This document shows positions 35,609 to 44,702 of a stretch of DNA of 64,000 nucleotides, piece after piece. Every line of letters starts with the position of its first letter. Within the stretch, counting starts at the first letter, position 1. The DNA is from Bacteroides mediterraneensis. Lineage in GTDB: Bacteria; Bacteroidota; Bacteroidia; Bacteroidales; Bacteroidaceae. The notes below the pieces were generated by a model. That model ran no database searches, was not told where the DNA came from, and was given only the letters and a program-made list of their open reading frames with translations. The stretch is from positions 25,163 to 89,162 of the forward strand of contig NZ_JACJKA010000017.1 in assembly GCF_016900355.1 (NCBI RefSeq). The letters run 5' to 3'. The position numbers were made by a program, and so were the translations under genes.

Positions 35609-37984
35609 TCATTCACTCTTTATCACCTCTGCCGGATTCTCCTTCGCCGTTTTCCAAATGCGATGCCCGATACAAGCCGTCACACAAAGGGCAACACCGA
35701 CAAAAATCAGCAGAAATGGAAGGAATCCGATTTCCACCTGACGGTTATAATGCTCTATCCAACGTCTCATCACCCACCAGGCAGCAGGGAAGGCAATCAG
35801 CGAAGAAACGACCAACAGCAAAGCATATTCCCTGAAAAACAGCATAAGGATATTCCTCACCGTAGCTCCGTTTACCTTGCGGATAGCTATCTCCTTACGG
35901 CGCCGCTCGCAAGCTAATGTCACCAGCGAGTAGATACCAAATATCGAAATGAAGATACACACCAGCGAAGAGAACCCAAGCAATGACGACAAGGCATCTT
36001 CCGACTTCAGATAATCGTTGTAACATTCTTCTTCACTATAGAGAAAGAGCTTACGGTCGGGCAGCTCGGCACGCTGCATCTCTTCAATGCGACGGCGACA
36101 TTCGTCCCACGTACCCGGACGGTATTTAAAAAGGACAAAACAGCGGGCATGCATCCACTCCACCCGGTCGGTGTTGACAAACATCGTGCAGGGAAGTTTC
36201 TCAGTAGGCGATTTATAAGCACAGTCTTTCACCACCCCGATAACGGTCATCGGCTCTATCTTGCGATCAACAAAAAACAGCTGCTTGCCTACAGCTTCTT
36301 CAGGAGTCCAACCCATCCGGCGGGCCGTACTTTCCAGAAGGTTCACCTGCCGATAATCCGACTTTTCCGACACCCATTCGCCTGCCAACAGCTGCATACC
36401 GTAAAAACGGAAGAAGTCTTCACCTGCCAACACTTCATCAAAAGACAAAGGCTCCTTCAAACGGCCTTCCATACCTGTTCCTCCATCTATCAAGGACGAT
36501 GAATAAGCTCCCATACCCAACAACGGCCAGTAAACCGGGCGTATCACTTCCGTCACCATCGGCAAAGCCTTGATTTTCTCGGCCCATACGTTCATGTCCA
36601 CATTCATCCAAATGCTGACGGCTGCCCGTCCGCGATAGTCCATGCCTGTATCCACATTCCGCAAATGGTGCAGTTGCAGCTGCATGGCCACCGCACAGAA
36701 GATGAAAGCCATACAGACCGTCAGCTGGAGAATGACACTTCCTTTCCGCCAAGCGATACCCGAAAGCGCATTACCCGTATGCATATTTCCATGCAATGAC
36801 CGCTTCTGAAACAGCCATACCCACAGCACCACGATGGCCATCATGACGACCGATACCGACAGGATGTAGAACAAGATTAAACGGTAGATTGAAAAGTCAG
36901 CATCCTGAATCAGCGCATACCGGAGGAAGACCGGCATCAGCAACTCTACCAATACCATCCCCACAACCAAGGCCGCCAGAATTGTCAACAGGAAATCAGT
37001 ACAAAGCAGGATAACCAACGAACGCATTCCTGCCCCACAAACCTGCCGCAACACCATTTCTCTTCGGCGCGTATGGAAACGGTCGATATAAATCGTCAGG
37101 TAATTGATAAAGGCACAAACGATAATAAGTCCGCCCACCACAGCAAACCAGGTGATATAACGGAACTGCACCGTCTGGTTGTTTTTAAGGATGAAACCTT
37201 CCGTGGCACGAAGACCCGTCAGCGGTTCCAGGTAGAAACGTGTCAATCCTGTGTTTTGATACCTGCTTTTAGTCAGTTCTTCGGGAAAGTGGGCATTCAT
37301 CTTCTCCAGCAATCGGGAGACATCCGTACCTGGCTTCACTTTGACAAGTGTCCGGTAAGTATAATCGTCCCAGCCTGTCCGTCCGCTTCCGTTACCCAGA
37401 AAAGCGTAGGGGAAATTAGTGTGCGCTCCCCAGTCACTTACTACAGCGCCAATGGTATATTCCTTGTTCCAGTTGGCATTGGTCACGGTCTGGCCAATCA
37501 CATCCGTAGTGCCAAACAGCTGTTTTGCGGTCTTCTCCGTAATGGCAATACGGCTATCTGTGGAACCGGCACGAAGAAAACTTTCATCCCCCTCCAAGGT
37601 ACGGAAGTCCAGCATCCGCAAGGCGGTAGTATCGGGCAGAAGCATGGGCAACTCCAGCATCCGGTTGTCTTTCAACACAAAAAAAGTTTCTGTCTCAAAC
37701 AAACAGTAATCTTCAATTTCCGAGTAATGTTCCTTCAGGTAACGTCCCAAGGCATAAGGCGTAAAGCTCGCGGAAGACCCCCCGAAACTATCGTCATTCA
37801 CTCCAACCAGATACAGACGGTCTGCATCACGATGAAACGTATCGTACGTCATCTCATAATGTATCCAGAAGGCAGAAAGGGCAAAGCATGCCAAGCCCAC
37901 GGCCAGTCCTAAAATACTGACCACACTCTGCATACGGTATTTCAGCAAATTACGCCAGGCTATTTTCAGGTAATGTAACCACAT
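35609..37984 (-). CDS. ABC permease B (FtsX/MacB-like, two-module)
   Basis: 791 residues. It is very close to permease A at both ends: HYLKIAWRNLLKYRMQSVVS at the start, ERRRKEIAIRKVNGATVRNIL near 695 and AKENPAEVIKSE at the end. The first-module coupling motif is RRREMVLRQVCGAGMRSL. A and B look like the youngest duplicates of the set. It starts 7 bases after the beta-propeller lipoprotein stop, so those two genes are likely coupled. Confidence 0.93.
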   Translation of the reverse strand: MWLHYLKIAWRNLLKYRMQSVVSILGLAVGLACFALSAFWIHYEMTYDTFHRDADRLYLVGVNDDSFGGSSASFTPYALGRYLKEHYSEIEDYCLFETETFFVLKDNRMLELPMLLPDTTALRMLDFRTLEGDESFLRAGSTDSRIAITEKTAKQLFGTTDVIGQTVTNANWNKEYTIGAVVSDWGAHTNFPYAFLGNGSGRTGWDDYTYRTLVKVKPGTDVSRLLEKMNAHFPEELTKSRYQNTGLTRFYLEPLTGLRATEGFILKNNQTVQFRYITWFAVVGGLIIVCAFINYLTIYIDRFHTRRREMVLRQVCGAGMRSLVILLCTDFLLTILAALVVGMVLVELLMPVFLRYALIQDADFSIYRLILFYILSVSVVMMAIVVLWVWLFQKRSLHGNMHTGNALSGIAWRKGSVILQLTVCMAFIFCAVAMQLQLHHLRNVDTGMDYRGRAAVSIWMNVDMNVWAEKIKALPMVTEVIRPVYWPLLGMGAYSSSLIDGGTGMEGRLKEPLSFDEVLAGEDFFRFYGMQLLAGEWVSEKSDYRQVNLLESTARRMGWTPEEAVGKQLFFVDRKIEPMTVIGVVKDCAYKSPTEKLPCTMFVNTDRVEWMHARCFVLFKYRPGTWDECRRRIEEMQRAELPDRKLFLYSEEECYNDYLKSEDALSSLLGFSSLVCIFISIFGIYSLVTLACERRRKEIAIRKVNGATVRNILMLFFREYALLLVVSSLIAFPAAWWVMRRWIEHYNRQVEIGFLPFLLIFVGVALCVTACIGHRIWKTAKENPAEVIKSE

Positions 37985-37991
37985 AGTCTTT

Positions 37992-39062
37992 CTATTTATT
38001 CAGATTCTTGAACTTAAATTTAATGATGAACGGCATATCCCTGCAAGCTTTCTCATATCTGGATATATAATCCGTAAAAACACTTTTACCGGAAAAAGAA
38101 AAGGGATATACTATTCCATAAAAACAGGTACCATCATTTCCAATCACCGAAACGGGCGTTTCATTTCTTCTATATCCATAGTAAGTTTTCCCGGTAACTT
38201 TATCTATCAATATAAAATAATTCCTAAGTGCCGGACCAAGAGCGCCTACAAATAACCACTCTTCCGTTTCTGAGGCCGAAACCAGACACTTTACGTATGG
38301 TTGAGGATCTATCCTTAAATATTCTTCATTATTTGTCATATCAGTGCCTTCCGGTATATTCCATTTCCCAAAATCGAAGGAATATCTTGTCTTTATCGAA
38401 TCTCCTTCAATCTTACTGATTTCATAACGAGGTTCATAATCTGACAAAACATTCAAACATCCGTTCGGGTCCTGATAGAATTTCTGACAAGCTAAAGGAT
38501 ATCCACTGCGTTTCTTTATAGGATACATATTTTCTCCATCCTTTACGTATATACTATTCTTGCTGTAAGACCAGAAAAAATACTTTCCTTCACCATTATC
38601 TGCAAACTTGCAGAAACTTATGGCTATCCTTTTAAGAGGAATCCTGTCAAGGTAATTACCGTTTGCCGCATCAAATACCACAATGGCAGAATCAGACAAT
38701 ATCAATATATTTTTGCCGTCATGACTGAATATGACATCCTGTATTTCAAAATACCCCTGCTTGCTGGTACTTGATGCCTTAATCTCATATAATAATTCTC
38801 CACCCACATCAAAAACGGATATTGTATTACGGATTCTGTCATAACCCAATATTGACTTGCCTGAAACTATACATTTCTCGAAATGATTGGATGAACCATT
38901 TAAAGGCGCATCCAGAGGTATAGCCTCTACAATGTCTATACGGTTATCCCAGTCGAAAGCAGGGCTCTCACGCAAGTCAACATGTATTTTACCGTCATCT
39001 TCTACAGTACATCCACACATTGCCATTAAGACATATAGGATATATAAAAATTTGTATCTCAT
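37992..39062 (-). CDS. Beta-propeller lipoprotein (BF3164-like)
   Basis: 356 residues. The lipoprotein signal MRYKFLYILYVLMAMCGC has Cys16 or Cys18 as the lipid site. The remainder has six or so repeated blades of four strands (GGELLYEIKASS, GKNILILSDSAIVVFDAANG, EWLFVGALGPALRNYFILID), like the 6-bladed propeller lipoproteins common in Bacteroides. No enzyme motif. ATG 39062 replaces an in-frame TTG at 39095. The gene is visibly richer in A+T than the permeases on both sides, so it may be a later insertion. It could be a periplasmic sensor or cargo-recognition partner; this is not shown by sequence. Confidence 0.82.
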   Translation of the reverse strand: MRYKFLYILYVLMAMCGCTVEDDGKIHVDLRESPAFDWDNRIDIVEAIPLDAPLNGSSNHFEKCIVSGKSILGYDRIRNTISVFDVGGELLYEIKASSTSKQGYFEIQDVIFSHDGKNILILSDSAIVVFDAANGNYLDRIPLKRIAISFCKFADNGEGKYFFWSYSKNSIYVKDGENMYPIKKRSGYPLACQKFYQDPNGCLNVLSDYEPRYEISKIEGDSIKTRYSFDFGKWNIPEGTDMTNNEEYLRIDPQPYVKCLVSASETEEWLFVGALGPALRNYFILIDKVTGKTYYGYRRNETPVSVIGNDGTCFYGIVYPFSFSGKSVFTDYISRYEKACRDMPFIIKFKFKNLNK

Positions 39063-39100
39063 GATAATCTCAATTATTTTAGAATTATAAAACAATTTTC

Positions 39101-41401
39101 TTATTCACTCTTTACCACCTCTGCCGGATTCTCCTTTGCTACCCGCCAGATACGCCAGCTGATGCAGAGGGCTATCATCAGCGCCATGCAAAGGAAAATG
39201 ACCATATAAAGCCACCACGACAAAGGAATCTGTTCTACATAATTTTCCAGCCATCGTTTCATCAGTATGTAACCCACAGGAAAAGCAATTGCAGAAGCAA
39301 TGCCCAACAGCCACAGATATTCGCGTGCAAAGAGTCCTAAAATATCTTTTACCCGTGCCCCATTTATCTTACGGATAGCCATCTCCTTGCGACGGCGTTC
39401 ACAGTTCAAGGTAACCATCGAGAAAATCCCGAAAGCAGACATCAGAATGCAGACCGTGGAAACAAAAGCAAGCAAACGCATCAGCAGATTTTCAGACTTA
39501 AGATAAGTATCATATTCATCCATCACATTTACCAGGTTATATTTCACTTCGGGATAGTCGCTGGCAAAAAGGCTGTCTACCCGATGACGAAGTTCAGGCC
39601 AACTTCCTTCGTGATATTTTATCAGAATGTGATTTCCGTTCATCCAGCCAGATCTATTCACATAAAGTGTAGGCTGTACTGGAATGGTAGGGGCTGTAAT
39701 ATGAAAATCACGCACTACCCCGACTACAGTAGCCTTCTCCTTCTGACTATAAGTTATGACCATCCCCACAGGATGGGTTACCCCCATAGCCCGGACAGCC
39801 GATTCATTCAGCATTACCTGATTGTCTCCACCATCCTGCCGAATAAATTGACCTGTTGCCAGCTGAATATCATAGAACGCTGCCAACGTATCGTCCATAC
39901 AAGCCATACGTATATCCTGCATTTTCCAGTCAGATGGCTTTCCATCCCAATCCATGGTGACAGTTCCCCGCGCTCCTTCGGGCAGAAGTCCCCAATAGCC
40001 GATAAGCACCTGACGGACAAAAGGCATCTGGCGCACATGCCCTACGATTTCATCCTTTGAGGTGTCAGGATAGACAAAGGTGAAGGCCGCAAGATTATGA
40101 CGCTCCCAGCCCAAATCAGTCTGTCGCAAATAATTCAATTGTTTCATCAATACCACTGTGGTGAAAATGGCCAGCAGACTGATGAAAAGCTGTATTCCTA
40201 CCATCACCTTCATTTGCCGTCCCGACTTTCTGCGTTCCGGACGCAAGGAAGAATATCGGAAAACAAAAGGCAACAACAGCATCAGCGAAAGCAGCAGCAC
40301 AATCAGGAAGTACAGCAGTGAACCTCCGTACACATTGCCTTCCACTCCCGAAAGCTGCTGGAATAAAGGATGCAGCAACTCCACCAGTACGAAACCGAAA
40401 AAACCTGACAACAGAATAAGCAACGAGTACTCGGTAGTGAGCATGGCAAACAGTCCCCTGCCGGAAGACCCGCATGCGCGTCGCAACGCCAGTTCACGAC
40501 GACGGATTTCCATTCGCGAAAGGAAAAGGGCAAGATGATTGAACAACGAACAGAGAATAACCAGCCCTCCAGCTGCCGCAAATAGTCTCAGATAGAAAAA
40601 GCTAACGAGACGATCTTTGTTGAACGAGGCTTGACGGACTTCGGAAAGAGGCATCAGGCGGAGTCGGCTAATCATTTTGCTATTCAAATCATCCACTTTC
40701 CCGGCATAGGCACGAAACTTCTTTTCCATCGACTGAGGAGAAACACCCGGAGCAAGACGGACCACCACCTCAAATCCTCCGTTGTCCCATGCATCCTGCC
40801 ATCTACGGAAATAACTTCCTTCATGAATAAAATCAAACGAAAAGTTACTGTGAGACAAATCACTTACCACGGCACAAACGGTAGATTCCTTATCATTACA
40901 GGTTACGGTACGGCCCAGCACTTCCGTTGTACCAAACAGCTTCCGGGCCATCCGTTCTGTCAGGGCAACCTTTTCATCGGAATAAAAGAAATCATAAGTA
41001 CCCGTCAGCACACGAACACCAAACATATCCATAAAACAGGAATCCAACATCATACCAACGGCCTCCAAAGCAGGCTGATCTTCCAATCTCAACTCAGCTG
41101 GCGAATAGCGGGTAAAGGCACAAGCCGCCTCTATTTCGGGAAATTCTTTCTTCAACAGCGTGGAGACAGGATAAGGCACGTGCGGTGATATACCTCCAGC
41201 CTCTATGGAAGTTTCAGTATAAATCAGGAACATGCGGTTGGCTGCGTCGTAACGGCTGTCGAAAGAAGATTCGTAACGCATCCAAAGACTGGCAAATGCG
41301 AAACATGCAAACCCCACCGCCAGACCTATGACATTGACCACGGTCTGCATACGGTATTTCAGCAAGTTACGCCAGGCTATTTTCAGGTAATGTGCAATCA
41401 T
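39101..41401 (-). CDS. ABC permease A (FtsX/MacB-like, two-module)
   Basis: 766 residues, the shortest of the five and first permease of the series. It starts MIAHYLKIAWRNLLKYRMQ. Coupling motifs are RRRELALRRACGSSGRGLF and ERRRKEMAIRKINGARVKDI; the end is AKENPAEVVKSE. The eight membrane helices are in the usual 1+3+1+3 pattern. It is separated from the adaptor gene by 419 bases that contain palindrome array 2, the only large gap in the series. Confidence 0.93.
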   Translation of the reverse strand: MIAHYLKIAWRNLLKYRMQTVVNVIGLAVGFACFAFASLWMRYESSFDSRYDAANRMFLIYTETSIEAGGISPHVPYPVSTLLKKEFPEIEAACAFTRYSPAELRLEDQPALEAVGMMLDSCFMDMFGVRVLTGTYDFFYSDEKVALTERMARKLFGTTEVLGRTVTCNDKESTVCAVVSDLSHSNFSFDFIHEGSYFRRWQDAWDNGGFEVVVRLAPGVSPQSMEKKFRAYAGKVDDLNSKMISRLRLMPLSEVRQASFNKDRLVSFFYLRLFAAAGGLVILCSLFNHLALFLSRMEIRRRELALRRACGSSGRGLFAMLTTEYSLLILLSGFFGFVLVELLHPLFQQLSGVEGNVYGGSLLYFLIVLLLSLMLLLPFVFRYSSLRPERRKSGRQMKVMVGIQLFISLLAIFTTVVLMKQLNYLRQTDLGWERHNLAAFTFVYPDTSKDEIVGHVRQMPFVRQVLIGYWGLLPEGARGTVTMDWDGKPSDWKMQDIRMACMDDTLAAFYDIQLATGQFIRQDGGDNQVMLNESAVRAMGVTHPVGMVITYSQKEKATVVGVVRDFHITAPTIPVQPTLYVNRSGWMNGNHILIKYHEGSWPELRHRVDSLFASDYPEVKYNLVNVMDEYDTYLKSENLLMRLLAFVSTVCILMSAFGIFSMVTLNCERRRKEMAIRKINGARVKDILGLFAREYLWLLGIASAIAFPVGYILMKRWLENYVEQIPLSWWLYMVIFLCMALMIALCISWRIWRVAKENPAEVVKSE

Positions 41402-41685
41402 ATCTTTTCACTCATTCGTATCAATAATTATAAAATCAGGTATTTTTAATACCGCATTATATCGCCTTCAATTTCCAATCAAAAATTGAATCGATTTCAG
41501 AAAACTTCTCCTTATTCTCCACCTTCATGAGAAAGACAGATTCCCAAAGCAATAGTTATGTGTTTTATTTTCCCTTTCATAAATCAATAATTATATTCTA
41601 CTATAGGATACTCCGGAGAGTCATTGTTTCCAATATTCACTATTAATTTCCCAACTTTCTGTAATTCTTCACTTTAATCGTTTTC
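41402..41685. other. AT-rich intergenic stretch upstream of permease A
   Basis: No gene. A modest hairpin TTCAATTT/AAATTGAA (41467-41474/41483-41490) and a small CTCCGGAG palindrome near 41611 are present. I found neither a TAnnTTTG box nor a GG-N10-GC element on the minus strand; the two near matches have a 9-base spacing. Permease A is therefore probably expressed by read-through from tolC-hlyD or from an unrecognised promoter. Confidence 0.4.
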
Positions 41686-41793
41686 AGTACTTCCCTGTCA
41701 GTACTTCAGTACTTCCCTGTCAATACTTCAGTACTCCCTTGAAAGTACTCCAGTACTTCTTAGGCAGTACTCCGGTACTTCCGGGGAAGTACT
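41686..41793. repeat. Palindrome array 2: 16-bp palindromes at a 22-bp period
   Basis: Four 16-bp units start at 41699, 41721, 41743 and 41765, exactly 22 apart: CAGTACTTCAGTACTT, CAATACTTCAGTACTC, AAGTACTCCAGTACTT and CAGTACTCCGGTACTT. The arms are AAGTACT and AGTACTT around two bases. Half-units in phase flank them: AGTACTT at 41686-41692 and AAGTACT at 41787-41793. Spacers (ccctgt, ccttga, cttagg, ccgggg) differ. The array begins 28 bases after the adaptor stop codon. Geometry equals that of the array at 17109-17212, but the sequence does not. Confidence 0.93.
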
Positions 41794-41820
41794 GGAAGCA
41801 GGTGGAAGCATCTGGTTCAT

Positions 41821-43071
41821 TCACTTAAACACCAGCTCTTCCGCGTCGCCAAAGTTATCATATCCTGTGGTAATCACCCAATCGCCGGGCTGCAAACCTT
41901 CGGTGATTTCGTATTGCAGGGGGTTCTGGCGCCCGATGACCACCGGAACCTTTCTCGCCTGGGTCTTGTCGGCATTGAGTTTGTAAATCCACTGACCGCC
42001 GGTCTGCGAATAGAAATTACCGCGTGGAATCACCAAAGCTTGTTCCGGTTGTCCTAACTCAATCTGTACCCGAAAGCTTTTTCCCAGACGGACGTTCTCG
42101 GGCATTTCTCCCGTAAAGACCAAGTCCACATCAAAGGTGCGGTCTTTCACCTCCGGCACCACCTTACTCACTTTCAAGGCATAACGTTTTCCCTGGTAAG
42201 TCACAGACGCCGGCAAGCCTACCGTTACCCTATCCACATAGTATTCGCTCAGGGAAGCATGCACCTTGAACTGCGACATGACCTTCACTTCCGCCAGATT
42301 CTCTCCGGCTGCCACCTGCTGCCCTAATGTGACCTTCACAAAACTAAGCTGCCCATCCGACGGCGCACGTACCACCAGCTCTTCCATCCGCTCCAAGGAA
42401 CGCTCCAGCTTCTTCTGTTCCCGTTCCCGGTCGTTGCGCAACAGTTCCCTGCGGATGACCGTCATGGCCGAATCGCTCTGCAGGCTCTGCATCTTCAGCT
42501 GGGTGGAGGCCGTCTTGTAACGGAACTCATCTTCCGACACCTCCAGCTGCGCCTTGCTACGGATGCCCATGCGGTATTCTTCCTGCTCTAAGGCAAAGCT
42601 TTTCCGTATCTTGTTCAGCTCGTAAGCAGCCTCCAGTGTCTGCTGTTTCAGGGTCAGACTTTTCTGTTCCATCTCAAGGGATTTCTCCTGATAAGAGATG
42701 CGCTGCTTTTCCCATTCATCCCGCTGGTCGTCTATCTCACGCAACAGGTTGGGATTGGTCAAGATCAAAATAGTGTCTCCCTGCTGCAGCAAACTGCCCT
42801 CCTCGGCCACGATACGCTCTACATTACCCGACTCGCGGGCATTGACCATCAAGGTCAGGATGGGATGCACCACTCCTTCCACGTCCACGTATTCACGGAA
42901 AGGAGCCTGCTTCACCTCGGCCAGTTGCACGGAGTCTGCCTCAATGCGTAAGCGCTGCGGACCGGAGGCCAGTATAATCACATAAATCAGTCCGGCCAAC
43001 AGAAGTACGCCGCCTGCCAGATAAAAACGATAGCGCACGTACCAGGGTTTCTTTTTCAATTGTATATCCAT
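41821..43071 (-). CDS. HlyD/MacA-type periplasmic adaptor
   Basis: 416 residues. It has an inner-membrane anchor (about 18-36, YLAGGVLLLAGLIYVIILA) rather than a lipoprotein signal. A first lipoyl half (VNARESGNVERIVAEEGSLL), a long alpha hairpin (about 115-235, rich in Glu, Lys and Gln) and a second lipoyl half (LVVRAPSDGQLSFVKVTLGQ) follow. The C-terminal beta barrel and membrane-proximal domain end TEGLQPGDWVITTGYDN. It would bridge the FtsX-like permeases to TolC. It lies 12 bases from the tolC-like gene. Confidence 0.93.
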   Translation of the reverse strand: MDIQLKKKPWYVRYRFYLAGGVLLLAGLIYVIILASGPQRLRIEADSVQLAEVKQAPFREYVDVEGVVHPILTLMVNARESGNVERIVAEEGSLLQQGDTILILTNPNLLREIDDQRDEWEKQRISYQEKSLEMEQKSLTLKQQTLEAAYELNKIRKSFALEQEEYRMGIRSKAQLEVSEDEFRYKTASTQLKMQSLQSDSAMTVIRRELLRNDREREQKKLERSLERMEELVVRAPSDGQLSFVKVTLGQQVAAGENLAEVKVMSQFKVHASLSEYYVDRVTVGLPASVTYQGKRYALKVSKVVPEVKDRTFDVDLVFTGEMPENVRLGKSFRVQIELGQPEQALVIPRGNFYSQTGGQWIYKLNADKTQARKVPVVIGRQNPLQYEITEGLQPGDWVITTGYDNFGDAEELVFK

Positions 43072-43083
43072 AATCGGTTTGTG

Positions 43084-44541
43084 TTATATTTCAGGTAAAG
43101 TTTCAGTCAGCGGACAATTCCGGTAAAAATCATATTGCGTCAGGCTGCGAAGTCCGTAATACAGCATCCAATAGGTTTTCAGGGCCTCGATATAATTGCG
43201 CCGGGAGGTGTCTTTCTCGGTGGTGGCCGCATTCAAATCGAGCACCGACGATTTGCCCATCAGGTAAAGACGGAGGGCCACTTCATACCTCCGACGGGCT
43301 GTTTCATCGGTACGGGAAGCGACTTCCACCTGCCGCGCCTGAAGATTGAACTGCCGCACCATCTGCCGCACGTTCAGTTCAAAGTCGTTCATGCCCTGCT
43401 CCACCTGCGTCTTGACCAGTTCAATGTTCGATTTGGCCACACGTACCTTTCCTTTTCCTCTTCCCCAGTCCAATATCGGAATCACTACCGACAGGCTCAC
43501 GTATTGCTGGTCGAGGGGATTATGATAGGAATCCCGAAGCCGGTCGGCCGTCTGCGAAAGCCCGAACTGGAGATACAAATCTGCCTTCAATCCCCGACTC
43601 GCACGGGCGGAAGCCAACTGGCTGCGACTTTCCAACTGCCTCCGCCGGTAGGTCTCGATTTCCGGACTGTGCAGATGAGCCTGTTCCAGTGCCTTGTCCA
43701 AAGGCACTTCAAAAGCCGGCACACTGTCGTGTGGAATCACCTCTATCTCTTCTTCCTCCCGGATACCCAAGAAAGAACGGAAGGTAAGCATCGCGTCTTC
43801 CACACTGATACGGGCTTTCATCAGGTTGGTCTCCTCGGTCAACTTGTTCACCTCCAGCTGCAACATCTCGTTCTCCGTAATGTTGCCGATGCGATACCGT
43901 CCGCGGGCATAGCGATACAAGGTATCGGCAGACGCATAGTTGGCACGGGCAATCTCCATATCGGACTGGGCTGCGGCTAACGCGAAAAACAGTTCACAGG
44001 TTTTCGAAGCAATCAGCTCCAGCGTCTCGGCATAGGTTTTCTTGGCTTCCTGAAAACGGACCGGTTCAATGCGGCGGTTCCACTTCAAGGAATTATAGCC
44101 AAAGAGCGACTGCTGGTAACCTATCGTGAAGGGCTGGGTGTTATAGGCCGTACTTTTCTCACCCAGTTCATCCATGCGCTGGGCAGCCGTCTGCATGAAA
44201 AAGTTACCTCCTGTAAACCACACGTTCTGGCTGACGGAAAGCGTCAGGTCGGTAGCCAACTGGTTCTGGCGGAGAAACAATTCCGTACCATCGGGCTGGG
44301 TTACCTTGTTAATCTGCCGGTTCAGATAAGGAGATGCCGACAAACTCACTTCAGGCAGATAGTCTGCCCGAAACGAACGGTAACTCCAGTACGCCGCCCG
44401 ATAAGTATGCCGGGCAGCTTCGGCCTCCGGAGAACTGGCCTGTGCCATCCGGATGGCCTCTTGCAGTGTCAGCTTCTCGCCCCACACGGTTTGTCCACAG
44501 AAAAGCAGACAAGCCATAAGTAATCCTATTTTGTGTTCCAT
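43084..44541 (-). CDS. TolC-family outer-membrane channel
   Basis: 485 residues from ATG 44541. Signal peptide about 1-21 (LLMACLLFCGQTVWG). Two outer-membrane-efflux repeats follow, with coiled-coil segments KLTLQEAIRMAQASSPEAEA and TYAETLELIASKTCELFFAL, then VSLSVVIPILDWGRGKGKV in the second repeat. It lacks the NodT lipid signal of the other channel in this window. In-frame ATGs at 44547 and 44553 and an upstream frame to 44589 exist. A start at 44541 fits the signal peptide and lies just after the predicted -24/-12 promoter. First gene of the export series. Confidence 0.92.
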   Translation of the reverse strand: MEHKIGLLMACLLFCGQTVWGEKLTLQEAIRMAQASSPEAEAARHTYRAAYWSYRSFRADYLPEVSLSASPYLNRQINKVTQPDGTELFLRQNQLATDLTLSVSQNVWFTGGNFFMQTAAQRMDELGEKSTAYNTQPFTIGYQQSLFGYNSLKWNRRIEPVRFQEAKKTYAETLELIASKTCELFFALAAAQSDMEIARANYASADTLYRYARGRYRIGNITENEMLQLEVNKLTEETNLMKARISVEDAMLTFRSFLGIREEEEIEVIPHDSVPAFEVPLDKALEQAHLHSPEIETYRRRQLESRSQLASARASRGLKADLYLQFGLSQTADRLRDSYHNPLDQQYVSLSVVIPILDWGRGKGKVRVAKSNIELVKTQVEQGMNDFELNVRQMVRQFNLQARQVEVASRTDETARRRYEVALRLYLMGKSSVLDLNAATTEKDTSRRNYIEALKTYWMLYYGLRSLTQYDFYRNCPLTETLPEI

Positions 44542-44560
44542 CTTCATACGCATAGTGATC

Positions 44561-44576
44561 TGCTTTTTTAGTTCCA
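44561..44576 (-). promoter_or_regulatory. Candidate sigma-54 promoter (-24/-12) of tolC
   Basis: On the minus strand TGGAACTAAAAAAGCA has GG and GC exactly 10 bases apart, as in TGGCAC-N5-TTGCA, but only part of the remaining consensus matches. Transcription would start near 44550, leaving a very short leader to ATG 44541. No TAnnTTTG box occurs upstream of tolC in this gap. Confidence 0.45.
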
Positions 44577-44644
44577 AAAACCGTGCCATACAGATAACAC
44601 ATTGGTTATAAGAGAAATAGCAAAATTCGACAACTTAAATCTGA

Positions 44645-44679
44645 GTGCGCATTCGCACAAAAAGCGTGCGAAAGTGCAC
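44645..44679. promoter_or_regulatory. Two operator-like palindromes between tolC and the response regulator
   Basis: GTGCG-catt-CGCAC (44645-44658) and GTGCG-aaag-TGCAC (44666-44679) have centres 21 bp apart, two helical turns. They sit about 100 and 120 bases upstream of the predicted tolC start, where enhancer sites for NtrC-type activators usually lie. They are also immediately ahead of the regulator's own -7 box, so binding could affect both genes. Confidence 0.6.
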
Positions 44680-44702
44680 ATACAGCACAAGCAAAAAAGC
44701 AT

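Noticed and set aside
41402..41490. Sigma-54 promoter for permease A
   Set aside because: Two GG/GC pairs occur on the minus strand but with 9 bases between them instead of 10.
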